Positions 6,786 to 13,941 are shown, counted from the first letter of the stretch. The stretch: 14,444 bases of DNA from Desulfovibrio sp. UBA4079 (GCA_002382645.1 DFYP01000179.1:515-14958); one strand, 5' to 3'. Numbers and translations: made by a program. Notes: a model not told the origin generated them from the letters alone.

Positions 6786-6947
6786 CTAGGGCCTGTCCTG
6801 GTCCTTGCGCTCGCGGTCCTTGTCCTGGCCGGGCTCCGCGGGCTTGTCCTCGGGCCGGTCCTTGGGACGGTGAAGGTCCGGCCCGGGCTGTGCGGGCTGG
6901 TCCGGTTTGCGGCGCAGGAAGCGCAGCACGCTCTGGATGAGGATCAT
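6786..6947 (-). CDS. Small charged hypothetical protein, translationally coupled to the antiporter
   Basis: 53 aa. The ATG at 6947 overlaps the antiporter stop as ATGA, so ribosomes finishing the antiporter could restart here. The upstream AAGGCGGGAAC is at best a weak Shine-Dalgarno, which also suggests coupling. The N-terminus is a short amphipathic, partly basic segment (MILIQSVLRFLRRK). The rest is low-complexity, rich in Pro, Asp, Lys and Arg, ending QDKDRERKDQDRP. It is probably disordered and cytoplasmic, perhaps touching the membrane through the first helix. I do not recognise a family. It could be a small accessory subunit of the antiporter or an unselected frame; the exact ATGA overlap and the same-strand position argue mildly for a real gene. 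Its stop is at the edge of the repeat element. Confidence 0.5.
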   Translation of the reverse strand: MILIQSVLRFLRRKPDQPAQPGPDLHRPKDRPEDKPAEPGQDKDRERKDQDRP

Positions 6948-8923
6948 GTTCCCGCCTTGAACAGCGTTGTCACCGCGCTGATCTGCTCGGGCGTGCCCAC
7001 CACGAGCAGCGAGTCGCCCGCGAGCAGGACCTCGGCCGCGCCGGGGTTGGACTGGGCCCGGCCCTCGCGCCGCAGGGCCAGGACCGTGACCCCGTAGCTC
7101 TTGCGCAGGGCCAGGTCCTTGATGCTTTTGCCGTGGGCCGGACAGCCCTGCTCCAGCCGCAGCCGGGCGATCTCCACGTCCGGCAGCCGCAGGTCCACGG
7201 GGCAGGCCGAGGCCGGGGCCATGGTCCGGAGCATGTCGTAGCCCTCGGTGCGCACCTCGCTGATGAACGCCTCCACCTCGGCCCGGGGCACATGGTAGCG
7301 CGCCAGCACCCGGGAGAACAGCTCCACCGAGGTCTCGAACTCCTCGGGGATCACCTCGCTGGCCCCGAGGGCCAGGAGTTCCTCGCGTTCCGAGAGAAAG
7401 CGGCAGCGGGCCGCGATGTACAGGTCCGGGTTCATCTGGCGCAGGGCCTGCACCGTGCGCTTGGAGGCCGCGGGGTCCGAGATGGCCACGGCCGCGGCCC
7501 GGGCCCGGGGCACGCCCAGGTGTTCGAGCAGGGCCGGGTAGGAGGCGTCGCCGTAGACCATGGGCTCGCCCGCGGCCTGCTCCTGGAGCACGGTTTCGGG
7601 GTTCATCTCCAGGATCACGTAGGGGATGTCCCAGGTGCGCGCGCCCCGGGCCAGGTTGCGGCCGCTCAGGCCAAAGCCGATGATCACCAGGTGCCCGGAA
7701 AGATTGTTGAAATGCCCGTGGGACGCGGCCGGGGCCCGGATGCCCCGGAGCCAGGGCCCGGGCAGGGGGAGCTTTTCCAGCAGGTCGGCCACGCGCGGGG
7801 CCAGGGCCATGATGAACGGCGTGAGCGCCATGCCCGGCACGGCCACGGACAGGAACATCTGGTACTGCTCGCGCACGAGCAGGCCCTGGTCCAGGCCGGT
7901 CTGGGCCAGGATGAACGAGAACTCGCCCACCTGGCACAGGGCCAGGCCGGTGAGCGCGGCCGCGCGCAGGGGATAGCCCAGGACCTGGACCACGCCCCCG
8001 GCCAGGAAGGCTTTCACCGCCAGCACCCCCAAACAGAGTCCCAGGACCATCAGGGGCCGGGACGCCGCGGCCTGCACGTCCAGCAACATGCCGATGGACA
8101 CGAAGAACAGGCTGGAGAACACGTCGCGGAACGGCAGGATCCGGGCCAGGGCCTGGTGGCTGTAGGCCGAGCCCGAGACGATGAGCCCGGCCAGGAACGC
8201 GCCCAGGGGCAGGGACAGGCCGATGCGCCAGGTGAGCCAGGCGATGGAGAAGCACAGGCCCACGATGGCCAGGAGGAAGAGCTCGTTGTTGCGCGTGGCC
8301 GCGATGCGCTTCAAGAGGAACGGCGCGATCCAGCGGGCCGAGACATAGACCACGCCGAGGACCAGCACGGCCTTGGCCCCCAGGGTCAGGAGCGCGGCCC
8401 CGGGGCTGTGGGCCCGGCCCGCCAGGAGCGGGGCCAGGAGCATCAGGGGCACGATGGCGATGTCCTGGAAGATGAGCACGGCCAGGGCCACGCGGCCGTG
8501 GGGCGCCTCGGCCTCGCGGCGTTCCTGGAGCACCTTGAGGACCACGGCGGTGCTCGACAGGGCCAGCATGAAGCCCAGGAACACGGCCGGGCCGGGCTGG
8601 TAGCCCCAGGCCAGGGCCGCCAAAAAGCCCGCGCCGATGGAGAGCGCCATCTGGAGGCTGCCGCCGAGCAGGGCCGGCCTGCGCAGGGCGAGCAGGTCGG
8701 GCAGGGAGAACTCCGTGCCGATGGCGAAGAGCAGGAAGACCACGCCCACCTCGGCCAAAATCTCGACCGCGTGGGCGTGGGACACCAGGCCCAGGGCGTG
8801 GGGGCCCGCGATGAGCCCGGCCAGGAGATAGCCCACCACCGAGGGCACGCGCAGATAATGGCAGACGTAGAGCATGACGGCCGAAAGGGCCAGGATCACG
8901 AGCACGTCTTGGAGGATGTCCAT
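6944..8923 (-). CDS. CPA2-family monovalent cation:proton antiporter with TrkA-N and TrkA-C domains (Kef-type)
   Basis: 659 aa inner-membrane transporter. The first ~380 residues form an Na+/H+-exchanger-type domain with about 12 membrane helices. Family landmarks are VPSVVGYLLAGLIAGP near the N-terminus, VVFLLFAIGTEFSLPDL, SSTAVVLKVLQER and VLIFQDIAIVPLMLL. Residues about 408-525 are a TrkA-N (RCK) Rossmann domain with HLVIIGFGLSGRNLA (GxGxxG) and the family 'vyGDA' signature as VYGDASYPALLEHLG, which binds NAD(H) or a related nucleotide. Residues about 575-655 are TrkA-C (AHGKSIKDLALRKSYGVTV, ending SLLVVGTPEQI). This is the Kef/YbaL architecture; K+ is the usual substrate but Na+ cannot be excluded, so no gene symbol is given. 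Its ATG is six bases after the thioesterase stop with AGGTCCCC before it, and its stop overlaps the next small ORF, so it sits inside an operon. Confidence 0.9.
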   Translation of the reverse strand: MDILQDVLVILALSAVMLYVCHYLRVPSVVGYLLAGLIAGPHALGLVSHAHAVEILAEVGVVFLLFAIGTEFSLPDLLALRRPALLGGSLQMALSIGAGFLAALAWGYQPGPAVFLGFMLALSSTAVVLKVLQERREAEAPHGRVALAVLIFQDIAIVPLMLLAPLLAGRAHSPGAALLTLGAKAVLVLGVVYVSARWIAPFLLKRIAATRNNELFLLAIVGLCFSIAWLTWRIGLSLPLGAFLAGLIVSGSAYSHQALARILPFRDVFSSLFFVSIGMLLDVQAAASRPLMVLGLCLGVLAVKAFLAGGVVQVLGYPLRAAALTGLALCQVGEFSFILAQTGLDQGLLVREQYQMFLSVAVPGMALTPFIMALAPRVADLLEKLPLPGPWLRGIRAPAASHGHFNNLSGHLVIIGFGLSGRNLARGARTWDIPYVILEMNPETVLQEQAAGEPMVYGDASYPALLEHLGVPRARAAAVAISDPAASKRTVQALRQMNPDLYIAARCRFLSEREELLALGASEVIPEEFETSVELFSRVLARYHVPRAEVEAFISEVRTEGYDMLRTMAPASACPVDLRLPDVEIARLRLEQGCPAHGKSIKDLALRKSYGVTVLALRREGRAQSNPGAAEVLLAGDSLLVVGTPEQISAVTTLFKAGT

Positions 8924-8929
8924 GGGGAC

Positions 8930-9415
8930 CTATTCCCGCCCCTGCTTCTCCCGGGCGATGGCCTCGTGCCGGGCCTGGCGCCGCATGGCCGCCTCGTTGT
9001 TCCGGCGCTTGTCCACGTCGTTGTCCAGCACCAGCGGGGGCACGGGCTGGGGCCTGCCGTTCTCGTCCAGGCAGACGTAGGTGAGATAGGCCGAGTTCGT
9101 GTGGCGCACCTCGCCGGTGATGAGGTTCTCGGCCTCCACCCGCACGCCCACCTCCATGCTCGTGCGGCCCACGAAGTTCAGGCTGGCCTTCAAGATGACC
9201 ATCTCGCCCACGTGCACCGGGGCCAGGAAGTCCGTGCGGTCCAGGCTGGCGGTGACCACGCTCCTGCGGCAGTGGCGCTGGGCCGCGATGGACCCGCAGG
9301 TGTCGATGTACTTGAGGACCACGCCGCCGTGGCAGTTGCCCGCGGGGTTGGCGTCCGAGGGCAGGATGAGGTGGGCCATGGTCACGGCGCTCTGGGCCGG
9401 GGTCTTGGGTTCCAT
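8930..9415 (-). CDS. Acyl-CoA thioesterase, hotdog fold (YciA/BACH type)
   Basis: 161 aa, a typical length for single-domain hotdog acyl-CoA hydrolases. Such enzymes cleave acyl-CoA to free acid and CoA in the cytoplasm. The active-site helix region reads LPSDANPAGNCHGGVVLKYID: the DAN..GN turn (21-27), the HGG motif (29-31) and Asp38 on the central helix match the YciA-like family pattern 'D.N..G..fGG....mD'. Later strands (FLAPVHVGEMVILKASLNFVG, then SMEVGVRVEAENLITGE) also fit. The C-terminal ~30 residues are charged and helical (DVDKRRNNEAAMRRQARHE) and extend past the core. ATG follows AAGGGAGA, which lies within the end of the upstream 79-aa gene; the genes are almost contiguous and surely co-transcribed. 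Chain-length preference cannot be predicted. Confidence 0.88.
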   Translation of the reverse strand: MEPKTPAQSAVTMAHLILPSDANPAGNCHGGVVLKYIDTCGSIAAQRHCRRSVVTASLDRTDFLAPVHVGEMVILKASLNFVGRTSMEVGVRVEAENLITGEVRHTNSAYLTYVCLDENGRPQPVPPLVLDNDVDKRRNNEAAMRRQARHEAIAREKQGRE

Positions 9416-9416
9416 G

Positions 9417-9656
9417 TCAGTCTCCCTTGGTCTTGCCGAAACGCACCCGGGCCTCCCAGACGAGCATCCCGACCTTGCGGCCCAGGTCGGACTGGCGCGT
9501 CTTGATGAGGGCCTCGGCGGCCTGCTTGTCGCCCTGGGACTTGAGCAGGGTGGCGGATTCCAGGTCGCGCAGATAGTGCCCGCACTCCTGGATCACGGCC
9601 GAAAGGTCCAGGGACTCCAGCTCGCGGGGCACCCGCACGGATTTCACCTTGCGCAT
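9417..9656 (-). CDS. Small helical hypothetical protein, first gene of the thioesterase-antiporter operon
   Basis: 79 aa, soluble, predicted mostly alpha-helical (MRKVKSVRVPRELESLDLSA, then CGHYLRDLESATLLKSQGDK). No motif, signal peptide or membrane segment is visible and I do not recognise a family. It is credible as a gene because it has a perfect AGGAGG ribosome binding site (9663-9668 on the complement) six bases before its ATG. It also ends one base before the thioesterase start and supplies that gene's Shine-Dalgarno. Composition matches its neighbours. As the first gene of a four-gene operon it would be strongly translated. Confidence 0.75.
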   Translation of the reverse strand: MRKVKSVRVPRELESLDLSAVIQECGHYLRDLESATLLKSQGDKQAAEALIKTRQSDLGRKVGMLVWEARVRFGKTKGD

Positions 9657-9671
9657 GAAGGGCCTCCTGTG

Positions 9672-9699
9672 ATGACGGTCCGCATGACAATCCGATGAC
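9672..9699. promoter_or_regulatory. Three phased ATGAC repeats in a divergent intergenic region
   Basis: ATGAC occurs at 9672-9676, 9684-9688 and 9695-9699, at 12- and 11-base spacing (about one helical turn), just upstream of the 79-aa gene's Shine-Dalgarno. The repeats could be an operator for the minus-strand operon. A TTGACC -35-like element lies upstream on the minus strand (complement of 9715-9720), without a convincing -10. Short motif, so chance is possible. Confidence 0.2.
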
Positions 9700-9764
9700 A
9701 GATCGCCCCACAGGGGTCAAGCGGGTCTGGCCTTTCCGGCGGCCGGGGCGTACACTCGGCCCCC

Positions 9765-10688
9765 ATGAATCCCCATGTGCTCATCCTGGCCGGGTGTCTG
9801 GCCGTGTTCGGGGTGGCCTCCCTGGGCCTGACCCAGGGCGTGGAGCCCTTCCTCACCTGGTACTACAGTTTCGCCTGGTGGCCGGCCATCTTCGCCGGGC
9901 AGTCGGGCATCAAGCTCAAGGGCGGCCGGGCCACGCTCTGGGACGACCCGCGCCTGTTCGCCCAGCTCCCGTTCCTCTCGCTCACGGTCTGGCTCATCTT
10001 CGAGGCCTGCAACTTCCGGCTCGGCGACTGGGCCTATCTCAACCTGCCGCAATCCCTGCCCCTGCGCTGGCTGGGCTACGTGCTCTCCTTCGCCTCGGTG
10101 CTTCCGGCCCTGGTCACGGCCGCGGACGTGCTCGAACACCTGGGCCTGTTCGCCAAGGCCCGGACCCGGCCCCTGGTGCGGCCGCAGACCCTCTACGGCA
10201 CCCTGGCCTCCACGGGCGTGGTCTGCCTGGTCCTGCCCCTGGCCTGGCCGGAGATCTTCTTCCCCCTGGTCTGGGGCGGGTTCGTGTTCCTGCTGGAGCC
10301 CTGGCTCCACCGCGAGGGCGGGGACTGCCTCCTGGCCGACCTGGAGGCGGGCAGGCCGAGGCGGCCGCTGCTCATCGCCTCGGCCGGACTGGTGACGGGG
10401 TTCTTCTGGGAGATGTGGAACTTCCGGGCCGGGGCCAAGTGGGTCTATGACCTGCCCGTGCCCGCCGGGCCGAAGCTCTTCGAGATGCCGCTCCTGGGCT
10501 ACCTGGGGTTCCCGGCCTTCGCCCTGGAGTGTTTCTGCCTGACCAGCGCCTTCTTCCTCCTGCGCCGGAGGATTTCGCTCCTGCCGCCGTTCACCCGCAA
10601 GCTGGCCTGGGCCGCGCTCATTCTCGCGGCCGTGGCCTTCGACGTCTGGGTCCTGCGCGGCATCGACCGCTGGACCCTGGCCTCCTAG
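9765..10688 (+). CDS. Conserved-looking multi-pass membrane protein with two related halves
   Basis: 307 aa with about 8-9 hydrophobic segments and no signal peptide. The two halves share a pattern. First half: WLIFEACNFRLGDWAYLNLP, then RWLGYVLSFASVLPAL (about 75-120). Second half: GFFWEMWNFRAGAKWVYDLP, then KLFEMPLLGYLGFPAFALECF (about 211-255). Both have E-x-x-NFR-x-G, an aromatic/Tyr-x-LP turn, then L-GY-x-x-F. Each is preceded by an amphipathic stretch containing Trp/Gly and a charged loop (GGRATLWDDPRL and REGGDCLLADLEAG). This suggests an ancient duplication. Conserved Glu, Asn, Arg and Trp inside membrane segments suggest a binding or catalytic site. I recall similar FEMPLLGYLGF proteins annotated as hypothetical membrane proteins, some compared with lycopene cyclases, but I cannot assign a function. 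ATG 9765 lacks a Shine-Dalgarno; a TACACT -10-like element 8 bases upstream could give a leaderless mRNA. The stop overlaps the convergent cyclase stop. Confidence 0.75.
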   Translation: MNPHVLILAGCLAVFGVASLGLTQGVEPFLTWYYSFAWWPAIFAGQSGIKLKGGRATLWDDPRLFAQLPFLSLTVWLIFEACNFRLGDWAYLNLPQSLPLRWLGYVLSFASVLPALVTAADVLEHLGLFAKARTRPLVRPQTLYGTLASTGVVCLVLPLAWPEIFFPLVWGGFVFLLEPWLHREGGDCLLADLEAGRPRRPLLIASAGLVTGFFWEMWNFRAGAKWVYDLPVPAGPKLFEMPLLGYLGFPAFALECFCLTSAFFLLRRRISLLPPFTRKLAWAALILAAVAFDVWVLRGIDRWTLAS

Positions 10689-12181
10689 CCCTCGTTCCTC
10701 GCGTAGATCCCGCTGCCGTGGCACACGGAGCGGTTGCGGCCCGCGCGCTTGGCCGCGTACATGGCCTTGTCCGCCCGGACCAGGGCCGCGTTCACCGTGT
10801 TCTCGCCCGGCTGCACCTCGGCGATCCCCAGGCTCACGGTCATGCTGGCCGGGCCGTCCAGGCGCAGGCCCTCCACGGCCAGGCGCAGGCGCTCGGCCAG
10901 GGCCAGGGCCCCGTGGCGGTCGGTTTCCGGCAGGAGCAGGGCGAACTCCTCCCCGCCCAGGCGCGCGGCCAGGTCCTGGCAGCGCAGCAGCGTGCGGCAG
11001 AGCATGGCCACCCGGCGCAGGGCCAGGTCCCCGGCCTCGTGGCCGCAGCTGTCGTTGATCCGCTTGAAGTGGTCGATGTCCAGCATGATCACCGCGGGCA
11101 GGGGTCCGCGGCGCTGGGCCCGGCGGATCTCGGTGCCGGCCGCGTCGAAGAAGCGGGTGCGGTTGGCCAGGCCGGTGAGCGGGTCGGTGTTGGCCAGCTC
11201 GGCCAGGCGCGCCTCCATCTCCTTGCGCCGGGAGATGTCCACGAACACGGCCAGGCTGTGGGCCGCGCCCTGGAGCGCGGCCGTGCTGACGTTCAGGAGC
11301 ACGTCCCGCGTGGAGCCGTCGGCCAGGCGCACCTGGGCCTCGAACTCCGAGGTCCGGCCGTGGGGCTCCGGGGTGGTGATCCGGGCGTAGTCCTCGGGGC
11401 CGAAGCATTCCCGCAGGGCCTCGGGGTCGGCCAGGGCCGTTTCCCCGAAATAGGACTGGGCCGCGGCATTGGCCTGGACGATCCGGCCCTCCCGGGAGAG
11501 CACCAGCAGGGGCGCGGGCACGGCCTGGAGCAGGGCGTGGAGCATCCGGCGGCCCTCGGCCAGTTCCTGGTTGGCCTGGCGCTCGGCCCGGCGCGCGGCC
11601 CACTCCTGGCGCTGGAGCCGGTTGGAGCGGACCAGGAGCAGGAGCAGGAGGGTGTTTTCCGTGAGCAGGCCCAGGCCCAGGGCCGGGTCCCAGGGCTGCG
11701 CGGTCCGGCCCGAGAGGTAGCCGGTCAGGATCACGGCGCTGCCCAGCAGGCTGACGGCCAGGGCCGGGCCGAAGCCCAGGGGCAGGATCTGGGAGAAGAT
11801 GATCGGCAGCACGAAGAGCATGAACAGGGCCGCCTCGGTGTGCGGGGCCAGGAGGACCGCGCAGGCCGGGATGGTCGCCGCGCACCAGGCCAGGCAGAGG
11901 ACCTGGAGCCCGCGGAACCCGCGCACCCGGGACGCCGCCGCCAGGCAGCCCAGGGAGGCCAGCACGATGGCCGAACGGGCGGTCATGGCCGCCAGGAAGT
12001 GGGCCTGGTCGAAGAAGCGCCAGTCGCTCACGTAGAACAGCAGGTTGAGCAGGAAGGCCCAGAAAAAGGCCAGCCGGGCCTGGCGCAGCCGCTCGGGCAG
12101 GTGCTCGGCCTGAAAAACGGCCTCGCGCTCCGGGTCGCGGAATTCGCCGCCAGGGGTCAGGACATGCGTGTGCGTGGTCAT
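10685..12181 (-). CDS. Membrane diguanylate cyclase (six-TM sensor, PAS, GGEEF)
   Basis: 498 aa. The cytoplasmic N-terminus (FRDPEREAVFQAEHLPERL) leads into six membrane helices (about 35-54, 62-84, 92-112, 117-136, 138-158, 168-186), an integral-membrane sensor module like those before many GGDEF and adenylate cyclase domains; I cannot assign a named MASE family. A helical linker (RRAERQANQELAEGRRM) joins a PAS domain (about 210-325: LLQAVPAPLLVLSREGRIVQ, then PAC segment LAVFVDISRRKEM). The GGDEF domain is about 333-485 with NTDPLTGLANRTRF, MLDIDHFKRINDSCGHEAGD and GGEEF at 409-413. RCQD five residues before GGEEF is an I-site. All catalytic residues are intact, so it should make c-di-GMP. 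There is no CHxxC or other metal motif. Its ATG has only a weak Shine-Dalgarno; a candidate promoter lies just upstream. Its stop codon interlocks with that of the convergent membrane-protein gene. Confidence 0.9.
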   Translation of the reverse strand: MTTHTHVLTPGGEFRDPEREAVFQAEHLPERLRQARLAFFWAFLLNLLFYVSDWRFFDQAHFLAAMTARSAIVLASLGCLAAASRVRGFRGLQVLCLAWCAATIPACAVLLAPHTEAALFMLFVLPIIFSQILPLGFGPALAVSLLGSAVILTGYLSGRTAQPWDPALGLGLLTENTLLLLLLVRSNRLQRQEWAARRAERQANQELAEGRRMLHALLQAVPAPLLVLSREGRIVQANAAAQSYFGETALADPEALRECFGPEDYARITTPEPHGRTSEFEAQVRLADGSTRDVLLNVSTAALQGAAHSLAVFVDISRRKEMEARLAELANTDPLTGLANRTRFFDAAGTEIRRAQRRGPLPAVIMLDIDHFKRINDSCGHEAGDLALRRVAMLCRTLLRCQDLAARLGGEEFALLLPETDRHGALALAERLRLAVEGLRLDGPASMTVSLGIAEVQPGENTVNAALVRADKAMYAAKRAGRNRSVCHGSGIYARNEG

Positions 12182-12211
12182 GGGATTTCGCGGGGGCGGC
12201 TCCGGAAGGCA

Positions 12212-12240
12212 GCGCTATCCCGAAACCCGGGGAATGGCAA
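12212..12240 (-). promoter_or_regulatory. Weak sigma-70-like promoter candidate for the six-TM diguanylate cyclase
   Basis: On the minus strand TTGCCA (complement of 12235-12240, 5/6 to the -35 consensus) is followed after 17 bases by TAGCGC, a poor -10. It lies 30 bases before the ATG in the short gap after the DUF4239 stop. No terminator is seen in that gap, so read-through from the DUF1992-DUF4239 pair is equally possible. Confidence 0.25.
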
Positions 12241-12255
12241 GGCGGGAGCGGGGCC

Positions 12256-13020
12256 TCAGTGGCCCATGAGTTCGCGCACCCGCTCGGCGGCCTCCAGGAA
12301 GCGGTCCGCGTTCAGGTGCAGGACCCCGGTGAACGGCGTGTCCAGCTCGCGGATGAGCCAGATGATCACGATGACCATCAAGAGCATCATGCCCATGTAC
12401 CAGGTGTCGGCCAGGCCGTGGCCCAGCTCGGTGTAGAACAGGGCCACCACGGTGAAGGCGAAGCCCAGGTGGATGAGCACCCAGAAGGGCCAGAGCAGGC
12501 TGCCCTGGATGCTTTCCAGGCGGGCGTGGCGCATGTGCGAGAGCTGCTCCAGGTCCTCGAGCATGCGCACGTGGTAGGCGGTCTGCTCCATGTTCCGGGG
12601 CTTGAGGTTCTCCCAGGACCGCCAGACCGACTCGTAGCGCGCCCGGGTCGTGGGGCTGCGCTCGCCCTGGGACATGGCCGGCCACTCCTCCTGGACCACG
12701 CTCTCCAGATATCCGGCCATGGCCTCCTGGAACGGCCCGGCGTCGGGCAGGAGCCGCGAGGTGCGGGCCAGGGTGGTGGCCACGTAGGCCTCGTGGGCCA
12801 GGTCCTCGGTGGCCTGGGTGTAGTTGTTCCAGAGCGTGATCACCGCGAAGCTCAGGAAGAAGGTGTACAGGGTGGCGAAGTAGCTGATGTTCGTGGCCAG
12901 CAGGTTGCGCTGGAGGAAGTCCAGGCCGTGGGGCCTGCGCCGCCGGAGCAGGAGGGCCGCGGCCGTGCCCGCCAGGGCCATGCAGACCACGATGACCATG
13001 TTCCAGGCTTCGGCGTTCAC
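12256..13020 (-). CDS. DUF4239 (bestrophin-like) membrane protein
   Basis: 254 aa inner-membrane protein with four hydrophobic segments: about 7-25, 45-64, 175-199 and 205-223. The middle soluble region carries the DUF4239 pattern: NNYTQATEDLAHEAYVATTL ('n...v..EA..l..l'), then LLPDAGPFQEAMAGYLESVV and QEEWPAM ('l..Y...vv..EW'). This family is distantly similar to bestrophin anion channels, but no bacterial function is established; ion conductance is inference. The start is a GTG at 13020 overlapping the upstream DUF1992 stop as GTGA, with AAGGAGGGGGC as a very strong Shine-Dalgarno inside the end of that gene. The two are therefore translationally coupled. Confidence 0.85.
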   Translation of the reverse strand: MNAEAWNMVIVVCMALAGTAAALLLRRRRPHGLDFLQRNLLATNISYFATLYTFFLSFAVITLWNNYTQATEDLAHEAYVATTLARTSRLLPDAGPFQEAMAGYLESVVQEEWPAMSQGERSPTTRARYESVWRSWENLKPRNMEQTAYHVRMLEDLEQLSHMRHARLESIQGSLLWPFWVLIHLGFAFTVVALFYTELGHGLADTWYMGMMLLMVIVIIWLIRELDTPFTGVLHLNADRFLEAAERVRELMGH

Positions 13021-13403
13021 GCCCCCTCCTTGTCGCGGCCCAGGCGCTCCACCACGCGGCCGTAGTAGACCTCGGGCAGCTCCCGGTCCACGGGCCGGTT
13101 GCGGCCCATGTTCAGCTTGCGGATCATCAGGTTGACCCGCTGCATCTGGCGGTAGCGCTCGCGCTCGTCGTCGAGGCCCGAGAGCAGGTCCAGGGTCGTG
13201 CGGATCTCCTTCTCGCGCTCCAGCTCGGGCGGCAGGCAGCCCGCGTTCTTGAGGATGCGGTAGGCCATGCGCAGGTCCTCGGGCACCATGGAGAGGTCCT
13301 CCTCGGGCAGGGGTCTGCCCCGGCCCTCGAGGTTGTCGAAGCCGCCCTCGCGCATGTGCTTGGCGATGGCCTCCTCGGCCAGGCGCTCGATGAACAGGAA
13401 CAT
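13017..13403 (-). CDS. DUF1992 (DnaJ-homologue subfamily C member 28, conserved domain) protein
   Basis: 128 aa, soluble and cytoplasmic. The DUF1992 core is clear: AIAKHMREGGFDNLEGRGRP, then LPEEDLSMVPEDLRMAYRIL and KNAGCLPPELEREKEI. This follows the family pattern 'G.fdnL.G.GkPL...............aykilKnaG.lPpe.el.kEi'. The C-terminal half is helical and basic (RERYRQMQRVNLMIRKLNMG). Family members occur alone in bacteria and fused to a J-like domain in eukaryotic DNAJC28; their function is unknown, and no J domain is present here. ATG 13403 is preceded by AGAGGAT. The reading frame could be extended upstream, but the extension lies antisense to the perR start and has no ribosome binding site. 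Coupled by GTGA overlap to the DUF4239 gene. Confidence 0.88.
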   Translation of the reverse strand: MFLFIERLAEEAIAKHMREGGFDNLEGRGRPLPEEDLSMVPEDLRMAYRILKNAGCLPPELEREKEIRTTLDLLSGLDDERERYRQMQRVNLMIRKLNMGRNRPVDRELPEVYYGRVVERLGRDKEGA

Positions 13404-13494
13404 GGATGATCCTCTATCCCCGGCGCGAAATCCGCGCAAGAGCCCGGTCGCGGCGGGCCTTGTCTTGGACCCGGGGAGGGAGTAGAGGGGGGCC

Positions 13495-13941
13495 GTGAGC
13501 AGAAACCCCTCCTCCCGCGTCGCCGAAGCCCTGGCCGAGACCCTGCGCGGCCGCGGCTTCCGCCTGACGCCCCAGCGGCTGGCCGTGATCCGCGCCTTTG
13601 CCGCGGGCCGCCACCCCACGGCCGAGGAGGTCCACACGAGCCTGGCCCGGGACTACCCGTCCATGAGCCTGGCCACGGTGTACAAGACCATCGCCCTGCT
13701 CAAGGCCCAGGGCCTGATCCTGGAGATCGACTTCGGCGCCCGGGACAACCGCTACGACATCCTGCGGCCCTATCCGCACCCGCACGCGGTCTGCACCCGC
13801 TGCGGGGCCGTGGCCGATCCCGGGGACCCGGACCTCACCGCCCTGGTGGAGCGCGTGGCCCGGGACACGGGCTATGCCATCAGCTCCCACCGCCTGGACT
13901 TCTTCGGACTCTGCCCCAAATGCCGCGGGGCCGGGAAATAA
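13495..13941 (+). CDS. perR: PerR-type peroxide-responsive Fur-family repressor
   Basis: 148 aa. The N-terminal winged helix (about 8-80) contains FRLTPQRLAVIRAF, GRHPTAEEVHTSL and LATVYKTIALLKAQGLI. The C-terminal dimer/metal domain has two CxxC motifs (C100/C103 and C140/C143) for structural zinc. Regulatory metal ligands align with Bacillus PerR: H40 (its H37, in HPTA), D88 in RYD (its D85), H95 and H97 (H91/H93) and D108 (D104). Asp rather than Glu at the RYD position is the residue that separates PerR from Fur, and the two oxidisable His are present. It should repress with Fe or Mn and release DNA when H2O2 oxidises a histidine. Start is GTG 13495 after GGGAGGGAGTAGAGGGG. It is directly upstream of a catalase gene with an inverted-repeat operator between them; no similar box is visible before perR itself. 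Confidence 0.88.
   Translation: MSRNPSSRVAEALAETLRGRGFRLTPQRLAVIRAFAAGRHPTAEEVHTSLARDYPSMSLATVYKTIALLKAQGLILEIDFGARDNRYDILRPYPHPHAVCTRCGAVADPGDPDLTALVERVARDTGYAISSHRLDFFGLCPKCRGAGK

Noticed and set aside
7133..9505. 790-codon plus-strand open frame
   Set aside because: Antisense to the antiporter and thioesterase genes; its His/Gln/Gly-rich translation has no domain pattern.
9717..12436. Long open frames antisense to the duplicated membrane protein (9717-11885 minus) and to the six-TM cyclase (10529-12436 plus)
   Set aside because: Both are shadows of genes with clear domain motifs. The minus frame partly overlaps the cyclase in another frame but shows only Pro/Gly/Arg-rich translation.
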